The notes: generated by a model not told the origin, from the sequence alone. A stretch of DNA of 64,000 nucleotides from Anomaloglossus baeobatrachus (GCF_048569485.1 NW_027442233.1:98415-162414), one strand, 5' to 3'; positions 11,290-23,936 are shown, counted from the first letter of the stretch. Numbers and translations: made by a program.

Positions 11290-11637
11290 CGTTTGTACAT
11301 GTGTGGTCACTATAAAGGACTGGCACATGACTTATTTCTTCCAAAGACAATACTAAGGAGTAGGGGGCACCCACTGCGAGTGGAAGAAAAGCGATTCCGA
11401 CAGCTAAACAGGAAAGGGTTCTTTACAGTTAGAGCAGTCAGACTGTGGAATGACCACAAGAGGTAGTAATGGCAGATACTATAACAGCTTTTAAAAAAGG
11501 GCTGGATGATTTCCTCAGTACACACAACATTGTTGGTTATAAATGACTTAGTGACCAAATGTAGAACTGGTGGAGGAAGGTTGAACTAGATGGACCAAGG
11601 TCTTTTTTCAACCTTAGTAACTATGTAAGTAACTATG
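11290..11637 (+). mobile_element. CR1/L2-type LINE, 3' end
   Basis: A decayed translation GHPLRVEEKRFRQLNRKGFF is followed by FTVRAVRLWND, then a 3' UTR with GGTTGAACTAGATGGACC and a tail of repeated AACTATGTAAGTAACTATG. This is the usual 3' end of frog CR1/L2-clade LINEs. It is 5'-truncated. 11638-12070 is AT-rich and holds nothing I recognise. Confidence 0.65.
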
Positions 11638-12173
11638 TTTTCTAAAAATCAAATAAAAATCCATATTCCATGTGCATTGAACATTTCACATTGTTATATA
11701 TTTATATATTCAGTATACGGACAAGAGTATTACAACCTTTCCCAAAACTACCCAACATTCCTCCTCCCTCTTCTTCCTAACTCCCAATCTCAGCGATCTG
11801 CCATTCATTACAGTTACTTTCAGCGCACAATCTCCATGTCTGAACAATGTCTGTAACGTCTCTATACTACAATAATAAACATATTACAAATTACTATTTC
11901 CATCAACGATCCATTCCTTCTTTGTGGGAACATCTGATGTGATCAAGTTTCTAAAATCACTTTTCGCTAAGTTTAGTAGTTTTCTCATAATCATCGGGAA
12001 CTGACTCCCTTCTCTATTCCATAATACACAGATTATAGGTTCTAAAGGGACTATTATTTTAAATACTTACTAAATTATCCCAATAACAGAAAGCACAAGA
12101 GAGAGGTGTTCAATGCCGCGCCAATAGATCACTTCAGAAGATGTTCAGATCAGTGTCACTTTATTGTCATTCA

Positions 12174-12215
12174 GGTCGACGCGTTTCTGGAGCATCTGCC
12201 CCCTTCATCAGGACC
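12174..12215 (-). ncRNA. Hammerhead-like ribozyme motif (left arm)
   Basis: On the minus strand it reads GGTC-CTGATGA, a weak stem II (GGGG...CTCC), GAAA, CGCGTC, GACC. GGTC/GACC form stem I, the A-U pair plus CG a minimal stem III, and C precedes the expected cleavage point. Position 10.1/11.1 is A-A rather than G-C. Its inverted partner is at 19427-19468. Confidence 0.45.
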
Positions 12216-12293
12216 ACCAGGAATAGAAATAACATCCAATCTGTCCAGGTTAGACAGTACATACAATATATAGACACAGTGACGTCATAGGAA

Positions 12294-12761
12294 TGATAAG
12301 GCCGTAATTTAGGTTGATGCAATCTAATCATGCATCCCTCTTAAACTGTCTGCAGTCCAAATTATGAGTCACTCGTGGTAGCATGCATAACCACTCTTTC
12401 ACACACCAGAGACGTGCTCAGATATGAATAGAAAGTAAGACTGATTTATTTCCGGAAGTTGTACAAATATATATAACCTTATTGGCTAGGTGCCAAGAAT
12501 ACGTAACACGTCTCCTATTGGATAAAGTAGAACAGCTTATTCTGTGATATACAATTTACTGTAATGTGCTTGGTTCCTCATTTATATTAAGCAATGTCAG
12601 CATGATTCACTGGTCACAAGAATAGCCCAGACTGCCTGTCTGAGTCTTATGCCAAGAGATATGTGGGGTACAGTTCAAACATCATTTTAAATCCTGTTCT
12701 TTATGGATATCTCCATGTAACAATGATATACTCATAATAATTCATAATCTTGTCCTTAACA
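12294..12761 (-). repeat. ERV 3' LTR
   Basis: 468 bp, TGATAAGG...TTAACA on the plus strand, nearly identical to 18606-19073 and homologous to the solo LTR at 37433-37902. Confidence 0.9.
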
Positions 12762-13229
12762 GTCCCCCCTTTGGAGATAGCCAAAAAGTCTTTCCTTACT
12801 TTTCCCGAGTCTATTGATCTGTCCTAATGCCGATGGTTACCTCACTCACATACGAGATACCCCATCCCTTGTGGATGAATCTTCCCACCCAACAGACTAT
12901 GCATAGGAAGCCAGATCCTGACCGTATTCTCTAGACTGTCCTCATGGCTATATTCCGCTGGCACACGTTATTCAGGAAGGGGGAACGTGGCAGTAGTCCT
13001 CTAATGGGCTAATATTTATCAGGGTTGGTTTCACTCAAAGTCTCATGCTCCTCAGTCCTCAGGCGGTAATGGTGGGACATCAAAGGTGGGATGTAGAGTC
13101 GTCTTCTGGTCCACATGCTTAGATATCATCGTCCTGGCACAAAGTATCGGGTAGAAGAGGGAAGACAGCCATCTCCTGGTCTCAGGCAGGTCCGACATCT
13201 CTTTGTAGTGGAATGCATGGATCTTCGTC

Positions 13230-13368
13230 CGAAAGAAAAAGAGTGAGAGAAGAGAGAGAGAAAGAGAGAGAGAAAGATTGAGAAGAGAGGGAGAGAGAGA
13301 GAGGAAAAGAGAAAAGAGAGAGGAAAAGAGAGAGGAAAAGAGGAGAGAGAAAAAGAAAAGAGAGAGAA
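13230..13368. repeat. GA-rich microsatellite tract
   Basis: Imperfect AGAGAGAAAG-type purine run inside the ERV. Confidence 0.9.
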
Positions 13369-13888
13369 ATCTAGATCTGGTTGGATCTGGAGGAGAAAAC
13401 TCAAAAACGTGTATTAGGCACATGTTTAAACAAACAACAAGCTTAGTTGAAGTATCTGGGGGTACTTCTAAACAGGATTTCATAGGGTCTCAACCTAGTG
13501 ATCCCTGCTGGGGTGTGTCTGACACTGAACAATGCAAGCGAAGACTCTCATGCCCTTGCCTTCTACACTGCCCCATCCTCCCAACCTTCCCTCTATTCTG
13601 TGGCTGGTATGGGGTGTGTAGAGTCAGTTCTGTGTCTAAGGCCTGCCATATCTCTTTGGCTGGCAGTGAAAGCAGGTCACTAGCCACTTCCTATGGTCTC
13701 CGGGAGCCCACAGCTGCACCCTATCTCAGTCCTCTTCTTCTTCTGAGACCTGCTCTTGTAGGGTCAGGACAACGTTTTCTCAAGACTTTTCATCCTTCCT
13801 TTCTTCTTCACATCTGGGTCATTCGAAAAGCACAGATTGACTGACTGTTTCTCTCGTAAGTGGTCTTGGGGCTTCTTTGGATGTTCTG

Positions 13889-14204
13889 TCAGTGAGGGCA
13901 CTTCTTACTGCTTCCCTTGACTCCTCCAATGTAGGCCTCAACCCTGCTCACCGCGACTCTGTCTGGCAATAGCAAAGCTTCCATCCGTTCTTCTATGGCC
14001 TCATGGCGGCGTACAGTTCCATTGGCAGTGATCAAGTCTCTTGTCCTCCACAGAGTAGATGCTGGCTGCCATCTTGCAGGCTTCAGCGAGAGCACATACA
14101 TCTGCTTCTTCACAGACAGGCATGTGGGTAGCGACTGCTCTATCAGCACAGCGTCTTCTGCTACCAGCACCATACCCATGTGGAACCGTCTTCTTGATGC
14201 ACAT
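13889..14204 (-). mobile_element. ERV pol fragment, RNase H-like
   Basis: Minus-strand translation contains Thr-Ala-Asn-Gly-Thr...Glu-Ala-Ile-Glu...Glu-Ala-Leu-Leu-Leu-Pro, then Val-Ala-Val, the order seen near the end of retroviral RNase H domains. Position between the gag-like part and the 3' LTR agrees. It is a fossil fragment. Confidence 0.5.
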
Positions 14205-14924
14205 CTTGATCCATCCGCAAAGGTGTTAAATCAGGGTCCAAAGGTGTTAAGTCAGGGTATCGAATCCAGAGTTTCAGCTATGCCAGAGTCGACTACCTCT
14301 TCCACCAAGGTGTCAGAGGTGGGACACTCCCCCCTTGGAAGAGGGAGAAGTTCAGCAGGATTAAGGACCCCACACCAGGAGATGGTGACTTTGTCAGGGA
14401 GCAGTGATGTCATACGGGCACTGATCTTCAACTGGTGCTTTAGGTAGGTGTTCAATCTGGCTGAGTAGTGTTCAAAGGGCTGCTGTCTTCCTCCATGGCA
14501 AACGGGTAGAATGACTTCTGGGCTGGAGATGACATGATGATACTCTTCAGGTGACTGTAACTGTAACTCAGGTGACTGTGACTGCTGCACCTCTGTATGT
14601 GGGGTGATCTTGTAAGCTGTTAGATTCATCTCCATACGTCTTGCCATTTGAAGGAGGGTGTCTTGGTCTTTACCAGCTGTAGTTGTTTGCATATGGGCTC
14701 TCAGAGAACTGATACAAAGGACTATACCCAGGTTTGTAAGAAAGAGCAATGAGTGTAACTTTGGGGTCAGGAGAACACTGAAATTCTAAAAACTAAGATC
14801 CCCTAAAACCCCGGGGAAAGAGAAAAGAGCACAAGAGGGTTTGGAAACTACCAAGCAGCACCCCCTGACTACATATACACAACTAGGAAAAAGCAGTGGA
14901 GTGTATCTACTCTACCTCTCCTGT

Positions 14925-15850
14925 GCTGACCCTGTAACTGGGGGCCCTGCACTCTCCCTCATCCCGACGGTAGACCTGATGGTGGTCAGGGTCGGGCCTC
15001 CAGCGTATCCCTCTCTCCTGTCAGACCCTGCAAACTAAGACACAAAGGATTACTGGGTGCTGTCAACGAAAACTCTAATATATGTCAACTCCTGATGATC
15101 AATGTCCCCTTGGGACCACATGAACCTCCACCCTCTCTATCAGGGAACTCTTGTGCAAGCTACCGGCAGGATAACATACAAGTGAAAATATCTCAAAACC
15201 AGGCTAAGCATCAACTGCCATAGGCAGAAAAATATTCACTGTCCACCAGGACTAATAGTGAGCAGTCTATATGGTCTACTAAATTGTATAACATACAGCA
15301 AAAACAAACATGCAAAAGTGAAGGGAAAAGGTTTCCACAGGACTATCAGCAATAACCTCTGCTAAGGTTCATTAGTGGGAAAAACTGCATATATGACCAA
15401 AAATGGAGTGTGTGTTTCAGGTCCCTGTCTCCCCCCTCTGCAGTCCCTGCTATGTCCGCAATAAACAGAGCAGTGACTTTGGCTGCATAAACAAAAATGG
15501 GGAACTGGGTGTCGGCTGGACTAAAATGGCGTCTAAAAATGAACTATGTAGTGTCTGAGTTAAAACGTCCACTAAAGATAATTACCGATAAGAAACAGCC
15601 GCTAAAAGAGGAAGTAGGTGTTGGCCAAAAATGGCGTCTGAAGAGTCCTGGGAGGGAGTGACATGTATTGTGACATTTACATTCAGGAGGTATTCAATCT
15701 GTCACCGGGAATATGGATTATATAGGGACCCCTGGGCTGACCCTGTAACTAGGGACCCTGTACTCGCCCTCATCTCGACGGTAGACCTGATGGTGGTCAG
15801 GGCCGAGCCTCCAGCGTATCCCTATCTCCTGTCAGACCCTGCAATAATAT
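14925..15850. repeat. Direct repeat pair inside the ERV
   Basis: About 110 bp at 14925-15035 recurs at 15738-15845 (shared CTGACCCTGTAACT, GACGGTAGACCTGATGGTGG and CCTCCAGCGTATCCCT) about 810 bp away with modest divergence. A second, about 114-bp tandem duplication lies at 17610-17850 (GGATTCTGCCAATGTT blocks). Confidence 0.8.
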
Positions 15851-16822
15851 CCCCATACCATACCCCACCCAGGGCTGAGTAAAACACTGAGTGACAGAAA
15901 GAAATCTACATTCAGAACAGAAAATAATGGGGTGGGCTTACGTGGACACAGTGCTCCACAGACAGGTAAAATACACATAGTGCAGTTGCTAGATTCAGAA
16001 TTACTCGTCAATTCTCATCTAGAATTCTCCATTTCAACATACGTGTGTAATTTACAACTAAACTTCACAGAATTTCATTCACAGGACTGAAATGGAAACT
16101 AACACTTCCCTGTTTTTTTTTTCTTTCCTTTCAACTCTCCTACGGTGTTTCACACCAAAAACTGCGTACATTATACATAAAACATCTTCCAGTGTCACTT
16201 GGGTGATAAGGTACACGCACCCTCACTGTAAACCTGCAAACCTGGCTTCATTACTGGCCAGAAAGAATCCCCAGCTTTAATCTGGGTGAAAACATCTTTC
16301 AGGGAAAACTATATATGAGATATTATGTCAGAGAGAGAATTCACGATATACATACACCTCCATGAGAACGGTCTATCGAATACTCAATAATTCCGATTAA
16401 GACCAAAGTTTAGGGGTCTTCCTCAATGTATTCAATTCTAGGTAAGAATACATTGACATCCACTAAAACAAGACCAGTGAGTACGCATACAACGTTCAAC
16501 TCACTGCTTAGCAGGAAAACCGTACCAGGTAACAGTCAGGGCTCTTTCACCCACTTTTTCCTTAACACTGCACCTGTACATCAGGTCCAAGGTATCAAAC
16601 ATCAATTATTGATGACACGTCACTCATAGGTGTATATATCTCAGTGTTCCTTCACAAGGACTGCAGCCTCTTGAGGCTTCCATGTCACATATTTAGGGCG
16701 TTCTTGTCTGGGACTATCGGAATAATGGTGCGATGCCATGTGTGGCCTGACGTCCTCAAATAAGGACAGCACCTGTGGTTTACCTCTACTAGGGACAGTG
16801 TTGGTGGTGGGGTGGATCATTG

Positions 16823-17227
16823 TTAAATCATTGTCATCTTCCTGCCCCCCCTCGGTGTCTTCTGTTGCCCCAGCAACAAATAGGCCAGTGGCCTTGGGAC
16901 TGAAGATGGCTGGAAAAGGGAACTAGGTGCGGCCCAACCTGAAATGACGTCTGGGCAGGCTAGGGAGGGCGTTTGGTGGGCAGGGGGACAAACTACACAA
17001 GTCCAACCCTCTGAGGATGACATATAGGGTGGTGGGCATTGCTTTCTAATGGGCTTGGCCACTTCCTGAGGAGCCATTTTCTGAGCTGGTGCAATATAGA
17101 AATATCTACCATCTCTATCCCATTCCTCTTTCCAGGCCAATCTTTTAACGTCCTTTGACGTTCTATACCATGCTTCAGCATCCATAAGGAGATCTTTATC
17201 TTTCAAGATCCCTCGCTTGTTTAACAA
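16823..17227 (-). mobile_element. ERV gag-like fragment with PPPY motif
   Basis: Minus-strand translation is basic and Trp-rich at its N-terminal end and carries Cys-Pro-Pro-Pro-Tyr, the form of a retroviral late (budding) motif. It lies 1.4 kb inside the 5' LTR, where gag is expected. Fossil. Confidence 0.45.
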
Positions 17228-18605
17228 AACATCTTTCTATTCCTTCTCGTTCGCTTACTAATTCTTCTGCCGTTAACTTGACAGGTGTGGACTGATTAGA
17301 CCCCATGCTTCAAGGGTATACGACCCAAAACTAACACTTCAATCTGGATGTCTGCTATGCCGTAATCCACTTCCTCTTCTGGACCATAGACTATACACAT
17401 CCACAGAATACACAGAATTTCTACCTCAGTCCACAAACCACAACACAAACGAGCTGTCTTACCAGGAAGGTGTGTCACGTGGGTGATAAAAACCAAATTC
17501 ACCCTCACTATCTCTTACTTCATGTACTAGTAACCTCTGTTCACACTATATACACCTTATTCTAACGGTCCGTCCAGAACATCAATAATACTGTTTAAAA
17601 CCAAAGTCACGGGATTCTGCCAATGTTCCTTCTACCTAGGATCGTAGAGAACATCAAATTCCACCGGATACAGTCAGGGTCTTACCATGACGCTGTACCG
17701 GCCAAAACCAATCCCCCTATTGTCTCCTCTCTGTGGAAGACGCACCAGGATTCTGCCAATGTTTCTCCTACCTAGGATCGCGGAGAGAACATCAAATTCC
17801 ACCAAGTACAGTCAGGACTCTTACCATGACACTGTATTGGCCAAAACCAATCCCCCTTTTGATTTATCAATTACTGACTATCGACCGGACACGTCACACA
17901 CGAGTATATACAATATATACCAGCTTCAATATCTCAAAATACATTCCCGTGACACAACTTCCTCTTTTTGCGTAAACCAGTAAGTACGAACAAAGTACAT
18001 AGAACTTCCTCTTTTTCGCAACCAGCCTCGCTGCAAACAGTGATTAGAGCGATACCAGCAGCGATACCACCTGCTGCAAATAGACAGACATCTCAACAGG
18101 TAGACACAGGGCAACACAATGACATAACAATAAGGACACTATATACACCATCCAGGTGGCTGATCTCACCTGCAGATATAACCATATATATTCATATATG
18201 CAGCGTATATAACAACTTCCTCATTTTCCCTTGCAGTTAAGTCAGAAAAATAAAACACAGAACTTCTGCTTTTCTCCTAGAGCAGACAAAAACCACATTA
18301 CATTTCATGTGATTTACAATTTATACAGACAGCTTAAGGTGAACCTGACCACCTTGGTGTGGGATCTCTTAGGACGGCTTATCTCATGCGAGATGGCGGT
18401 CATTAGGTGTCTAGACTGGGACAGCCCAACCCCCCCTTCGAAATGCAAGTACACGCATGAGGTTTGCAAGGTGAGATTATACAAATTTTCTCACCTGCGT
18501 TTGGAGTGTGCACCTCCACCTCTCGCGTAATTGCCTTTCGACTGAAGGTGTCAGCACGGCCGTCCGCCATCCAGAGCTCCGTCCTAAGGTTCGTTGGGCG
18601 CCAAA

Positions 18606-19073
18606 TGATAAGGCCGTAATTTAGGTTGATGCAATCTAATCATGCATCCCTCTTAAACTCTCTGCAGTCCAAATTATGAGTCACTCGTGGTAGCATGCAT
18701 AACCACTCTTTCACACACCAGAGACGTGCTCAGATATGAATAGAAAGTAAGACTGATTTATTTCCGGAAGTTGTACAAATATATATAACCTTATTGGCTA
18801 GGTGCCAAGAATACGTAACACGTCTCCTATTGGATAAAGTAGAACAGCTTATTCTGTGATATACAATTTACTGTAATGTGCTTGGTTCCTCATTTATATT
18901 AAGCAATGTCAGCATGATTCACTGGTCACAAGAATAGCCCAGACTGCCTGTCTGAGTCTTATGCCAAGAGATATGTGGGGTACAGTTCAAACATCATTTT
19001 AAATCCTGTTCTTTATGGATATCTCCATGTAACAATGATATACTCATAATAATTCATAATCTTGTCCATAACA
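18606..19073 (-). repeat. ERV 5' LTR
   Basis: 468 bp. The minus-strand primer-binding-type sequence lies directly inside it. Confidence 0.9.
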
Positions 19074-19426
19074 GGAACATCCCTCAAAAAGAAAAAAATG
19101 AGCGGGAAAGGATGCCACGTTGCAAGTTGTGACGTCCTATATACCCTTAAAAAAGAAAAAGATTCTCTTTTTCTTTTTGTATGAATAAAAAATAGTTTTG
19201 TCCTTTTTATAAGGGAATATGTCTTAATTATCAACCAATATATGTTTTGCAAAGGTGATTTTGTGTACTTTTATGTTAAGGGTATATAGGACGTCACAAC
19301 TTGCAACGTGGCATCCTTTCCCGCTCATTTTTTTCTTTTTGAGGGATGTTCCTATGACGTCACTGTGTCTATATATTGTATGTACTGTCTAACCTGGACA
19401 GATTGGATGTTATTTCTATTCCTGGT

Positions 19427-19468
19427 GGTCCTGATGAAGGGGGCAGATGCTCCAGAAATGCGTCGACC
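19427..19468 (+). ncRNA. Hammerhead-like ribozyme motif (right arm)
   Basis: GGTC-CTGATGA, weak stem II, GAAA, TGCGTC, GACC. Same plan as 12174-12215 but with one change in the short stem III (C to T, which still allows a G-U pair). Confidence 0.45.
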
Positions 19469-19737
19469 TGAATGACAATAAAGTGACACTGATCTGAACA
19501 TCTTCTGAAGTGATCTATTGGCGCGGCATTGAACACCTCTCTCTTGTGCTTTCTGTTATCTACCGGTTTTGGTGGCTGCAGCCCTGGATCTTTGATATAT
19601 GCGATGATAGTAGTTGTGGCTTCTCACAACTACAATTGGTGAGTAGGTTTACTCCCCCGCCCCACCCCTCACATATTGGGGTAAGACCCTATTGCGCTTG
19701 TTTTCCACAGCTGTTTTCTCTAAATTATCCCAATAAC

Positions 19738-20335
19738 CTGACACCCAAAATTTGGACTTTAAAGAGAATGTCATCAGGATTTTATACCCCAATGTAATGA
19801 CCTGTATACCAAGTGACGGTTATTTTGAATAACTACTTTCTAGTAGAAATTATTTTTTTTTTTTAGAGAAATCCATAGTTGAAATTGTCTGCTAATGAAT
19901 TACAAGTGCAGTGGGCAGGGGCTGCACTTCCGGCTCTATATACCTATAATTGACCTGTAGTATAGTGTTGTGCACCAGAATATAATCCAAAATTGGAATT
20001 TAATAAAAAATGTTTTCTTCTATAGTCACACCAATCAAGGGCTCATGAGCGGGTAGGGCTGCAATTTAAGTGCTGGCTGCAAAGCAAGTGCATATAATAA
20101 TAGAATACAATATCATATTTGGGATAACTGTGTAACTGTTTAAGTTATCTGGGGTATTATATATCTGCAATATCTCTGTTACTGTGAAAGGTAAACAAAA
20201 GGAGGACGTCTTGTGATTTGTGTCAGGTGATTCATTATTTGCATTGCTAGCTGCTTAGAGAATTACAAATGCCGGTCACACCAAGCGAGGGCTGCTGAGC
20301 CTTTTAAGGTTGCAATTTAAGTGCTGGCTACAAAC
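19738..20335. other. Unassigned, with a short direct duplication
   Basis: A roughly 60-bp stretch around TGCAATTTAAGTGCTGGCT occurs at about 20025-20085 and again at 20270-20332, each after a GTCACACCAA-type sequence. No genes are visible. Confidence 0.5.
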
Positions 20336-20337
20336 TA

Positions 20338-20921
20338 AAGGCCGCTTTACACGCTGCGACATCGCTCAAGCGAACTCGTTGGGGTCACGGAATTTGTTCC
20401 GCACATCCAGTCACTTTAGCGATGCCGTTGCATGTGACACCTTTGAGCGATTTTGCATCGTTGCAAAAAAGTGCAAAATCGCTCATCGGTGACATGGGGG
20501 TCCATTCTCTAATATCGTTGCTGCAGCAGTAATGAAGTTGTTCCTCGTTCCTGCGGCAGCACACATCGGTACGTGTGACACCGCAGGAACGAGGAACTTC
20601 TCCTTACCTGCCTCCCGCCCGCAATGCGGAAGGAAGGAGGTGGGCGAAATGTTACATCCCACTCATCTCTGCCCCTCCGCTTCTATTGGGCGCCGGATCA
20701 GTGACGCAGCTGTGACGTCGCTGTGACGCTGAACGAACCGCCCCCTTAGAAAGGAGGCGGTTCACCGGTCACAGCGACGTCGCAGGGCAGGTAAGTAGTG
20801 TGACGGGTCTGGGCGATGTTGTGCGCCACGGGCAGCCATTTGCCCATGTCGCACAACCGATGGGGGCGGGTACCCACGCTAGCGATATCGGTCACGATAT
20901 CCCAGCGTGTAAAGCGGCCTT
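20338..20921. mobile_element. MITE, TA-flanked (TTTACACGCTG family)
   Basis: Inverted ends AAGGCCGCTTTACACGCTG / CAGCGTGTAAAGCGGCCTT, flanked by TA on both sides (20336-20337, 20922-20923). Inside are CGATATCG-type palindromes and an inner inverted repeat (GTTCCTCGTTCCTGCGG against CCGCAGGAACGAGGAAC). No transposase. The TA target suggests Tc1/mariner mobilisation. Confidence 0.7.
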
Positions 20922-21004
20922 TAGTATATAACACAGTTGAACACAATATCATAGTTTGACACAAGCATAGTTTGATGTTACTTTTTATAGTTTTCCATTG
21001 TTTT

Positions 21005-21405
21005 TATCTGTTCTGTTTATCCCCATTTAGTATGTGCTCGATGGATAATGCTACCACATGTGCGTCTTGTGAGATGTTGCATGCCTTGAACAGCCATTCA
21101 AGGGTGAATATGTCTGCGCCCGATGTCAGTGTCTTATATATTTGGAAGCCCAGGTAACTGATCTAAATATGCAGCTCACAACACTCAGGAGCATTGCAAA
21201 CCTGGAGAGGAGTTTAGAGCTCACTGAGCTTTCTCTGGCTGGGGTCAGTATTATGGAGGAGGGTGAAGGTGGGGAAGTTCAAGACCCAGAAGTAGGTAGC
21301 TGGGTAACAGAAGAAGAGGAAGGGGAAAAAGTGTCAGGAAGCAGTAGTAAGGGGTACATATGTCTCGTCAAAAAGAAATCTGACAGGTGCCCCGCCCCTA
21401 TCTAA
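21005..21405 (+). other. Acidic coiled-coil-like frame, possible LINE ORF1 start
   Basis: A plus-strand frame (21142-21405) reads leucine-spaced EAQVTDLNMQLTTLRS and then a Glu-rich stretch. An overlapping frame from 21030 begins Met-Cys-Ser-Met-Asp with a Cys-X2-Cys pair. It resembles the N-terminal coiled coil of a retroelement ORF1 or gag-like protein, but I do not recognise the family. 21406-21840 has repeated CTGATAGTGTAATTGATT-like AT-rich motifs and nothing else. Confidence 0.3.
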
Positions 21406-22357
21406 GTGTATTAAACACACCCCCTTCCCTAACATTCCAAGTGCTATCTGATTTCTACATTCCCTGTATGTTATAGGCTTTTGATTAGGAATTTGATACT
21501 GCAATCCTGATAGTGTAAATGATTAGGATCACACCATTTTATTCACTGATTATGATACAGAAATCTGATTTAGTGTAATTGATTGGAATCTTGCCATTTT
21601 ATTCACTGAGGTTTTGATGCAGAAGTCATTCTGATAGTGTAATTGATTTGATTGGGCATATTATGTATATGGCCAATTATACTATTACGCGTCTTATGCT
21701 ATAAAGCAATTCTTATAACACTAATTCTGATAGTGTAAAGCATTTCTTATAGCACCCATGTAGAAAGTTTGTGTTTATATTGTGTATAAAATGAAAGACA
21801 GACACAATATCAAAATGTAAAAAGTTTATTGCTCAGAATTTAATTACATTCAGTTGCACATTACAGCTTTACCAACACGACAAGTTTCTTACCATTACAA
21901 TAAGTGTATCAAACCTGTTCATATAGATACAAAGAGGACCTCATATCTGATCACAACCATCTTCACATACTTCACACACCCTTGCCAATACAATGAGACT
22001 CTCGCTCTCAAAGCTGCTCATAGCCAGATGCCATACATATGTTGTCTTTTTGAAACAGAGAAATATCTATAGCTGCTTATAGATAAACCCATTTAATCAA
22101 CATATATTAACTTTATTAAGACATGATCAATGATCACTTCTGACTACTTGGCATAGGGGCATACAAAGCTGCTTCTAAAGGCATCCTGAATTGATCGAAT
22201 GCTCAAGTAAAAGAGACGCGACAAAATCAGACACAATATTGTCATTTGCTTTTAAATCATTACTAAAGCATTGTAATATTTTATTGAATGACACTCCCCG
22301 CGCTATATGGTACAAAACGTAAACACAGTAATGTCTAGATACTTTGCTAAATGTGTC

Positions 22358-22669
22358 CTAAATCTGAATGGATTGAAAAGGATATAGTTCACTGTTTCTA
22401 TTTAAGAAGGTTACAAACTCGTCAGGAAATAAAACACTTGTCGGTGAACACCCGTAACTGTCAAAGAATATTGCCTTCTTATCATCCCAAAGTACAATCA
22501 ATATACAATGTCTCCCACTTTGACCGGAACTGTCTGTATTCACAATGTAGGCAGCGGGTCTCTGGGTCACTCTATATGCCGGTAGCAAATCACACAGAAA
22601 CACACCAGCAAATATGCATTCTGTATAACGATCAGACTTCAACAGGTTTGTGAGATGGAAGTTATCCAT
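22358..22669 (-). mobile_element. Polinton fossil: adenovirus-type cysteine protease part
   Basis: The translation contains Ile-Val-Leu-Trp-Asp-Asp-Lys-Lys-Ala-Ile-Phe-Phe-Asp-Ser-Tyr-Gly, the conserved region of adenain-like maturation proteases, which process virion proteins in this group. It lies directly beside the capsid gene. Confidence 0.65.
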
Positions 22670-22671
22670 AA

Positions 22672-23898
22672 TTAGATGTAATCAAATAATACTTCACTTC
22701 TGTGGTTGATTTGAAGTATAGTTGTGTTGAGGGCATATACTATCATATTTACAGTATGCGGGGTAGGTAGCACAAACCGCACTTCAGCATGCAGGTTACT
22801 CGATTTAACGAGTGAGAAACGACCACCAGGCTTTTGATTTGGTGATAAATCAAATGCAAACAATGTGAACCCGGCCATAAATTCTTCACGATCTATCGCC
22901 AGAGCATGATGAGATTTAAAACATCCAGAAACATGCGTCAAAGACATAAATTCGTGGATGGCTAAAGCATCATTGAAATTAGGTTGGGAAGTTTTTATTG
23001 TACGACCCGTTAAAGGCTTCATTCTCTACAAAGCCCAATATAACAGTTTTTGGAATTTGTCCCAAGAAGAGGTTCTCGTGGTTTGTAATTCGCGTGCCGG
23101 CTGGAATACTGTATACTTTCATGCAGGCCCTATCAATAGCATATTTGGCTGTCGCGGATAGTAGGTCCTGACTGTGACCTAAACGTACCGCTGGAGAGAC
23201 TTGCATGCTCTTCACATAGAGAGACGCTTGTAAGATCTGCACTTTTTATACGGTTCCACATCACCAGACATCAAACAGAAAGTGTCCTTATTTCTCGACA
23301 ACTTGATCTTGAAGTCAAGCCCATTCAGTATGAGCTTCGGTTGATTAAATACATCTCCAAAAATTGGCCCCAATAGATCCACAGGCTTAGAGTGCTCGGT
23401 TATACGCGCTCTTTTGACAAATCCAGCATTTAGACCATCCAAGGCCTGATCATTATGATGCCCCGCACTGTCTTTATAGAACAATCCAGAGGTAAACTGA
23501 GTCGATAGTGTTTGCGAGCTGTAATTTAAGAGTTTCAATGTACGCTCTATAGCTGTAGAGGTTATCTGACTGCGAGATTAGGCGATCCCCCAGAGTGCTA
23601 TCAACCTGATTAAACAATGTTGTCAGGGGGTAATTTATAAATGCAACACGCACACAGATAGCCGTATTATCTTGTTTCATGATACGGCAATTTATATACA
23701 GTAGGGTATTGTTCCGATCATAATAATATTCACCGCTTCCCGATATGAAAAATTCCAGGGGGCATTGTCTGACAGAGCCGCAACAGGTTGTACTTCTACA
23801 AAAAGCGATTTGTCGATACTTGTCTGCGTAGGGGGAATGACAAAAATATCCAGTTCAGATTTTGTGCACTCTACAGAAGCATCATGTACGAAAGCCAT
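22672..23898 (-). mobile_element. Polinton fossil: major capsid (double jelly-roll) parts
   Basis: Successive minus-strand segments match the order of a Polinton hexon-like capsid protein: a start region at 23692-23898, middle pieces, and a C-terminal part at 22672-23022 with Gly-Gly-Arg-Phe-Ser-Leu-Val-Lys-Ser and a terminal Val-Leu-Phe-Asp-Tyr-Ile. The gene is broken. Confidence 0.65.
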
Positions 23899-23936
23899 TC
23901 TAGTTGATTAGAAGATGTTGTCCACAGAGTGTCTTA

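Larger units (their letters stand above)
12294..19073 (-). mobile_element. ERV, minus strand, LTR to LTR
   Basis: Broken endogenous retrovirus of 6780 bp with 468-bp LTRs (12294-12761 and 18606-19073). It is flanked by 4-bp target repeats GGAA (12290-12293, 19074-19077) inside the Penelope-like foldback. The two LTRs differ at only about two positions, so insertion is recent, perhaps one to a few million years at typical vertebrate rates. Orientation is shown by a polypurine tract beside the left LTR (about 12762-12773) and a primer-binding site TGGCGCCCAACG beside the right LTR (about 18592-18603), of tRNA-Lys type. Parts seen are a gag-like segment with a PPPY motif and an RNase H-like pol segment. 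I see no clear envelope. The interior has many breaks and cannot be active alone. Confidence 0.85.
12071..19737. mobile_element. Penelope-like foldback element, interrupted by an ERV
   Basis: The element occupies 12088-19720 between perfect 17-bp direct repeats TAAATTATCCCAATAAC (12071-12087 and 19721-19737). Its arms are inverted copies: 12088-12293 plus about 19078-19150 against about 19270-19565. Without the ERV it is about 850 bp. The arms carry hammerhead-like motifs. A long, variable target duplication and inverted terminal arms fit Penelope-like retroelements. A tail (19566-19720) with GGTAAGACCCTATTGCGC matches the element at 38570-38870. Confidence 0.55.
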
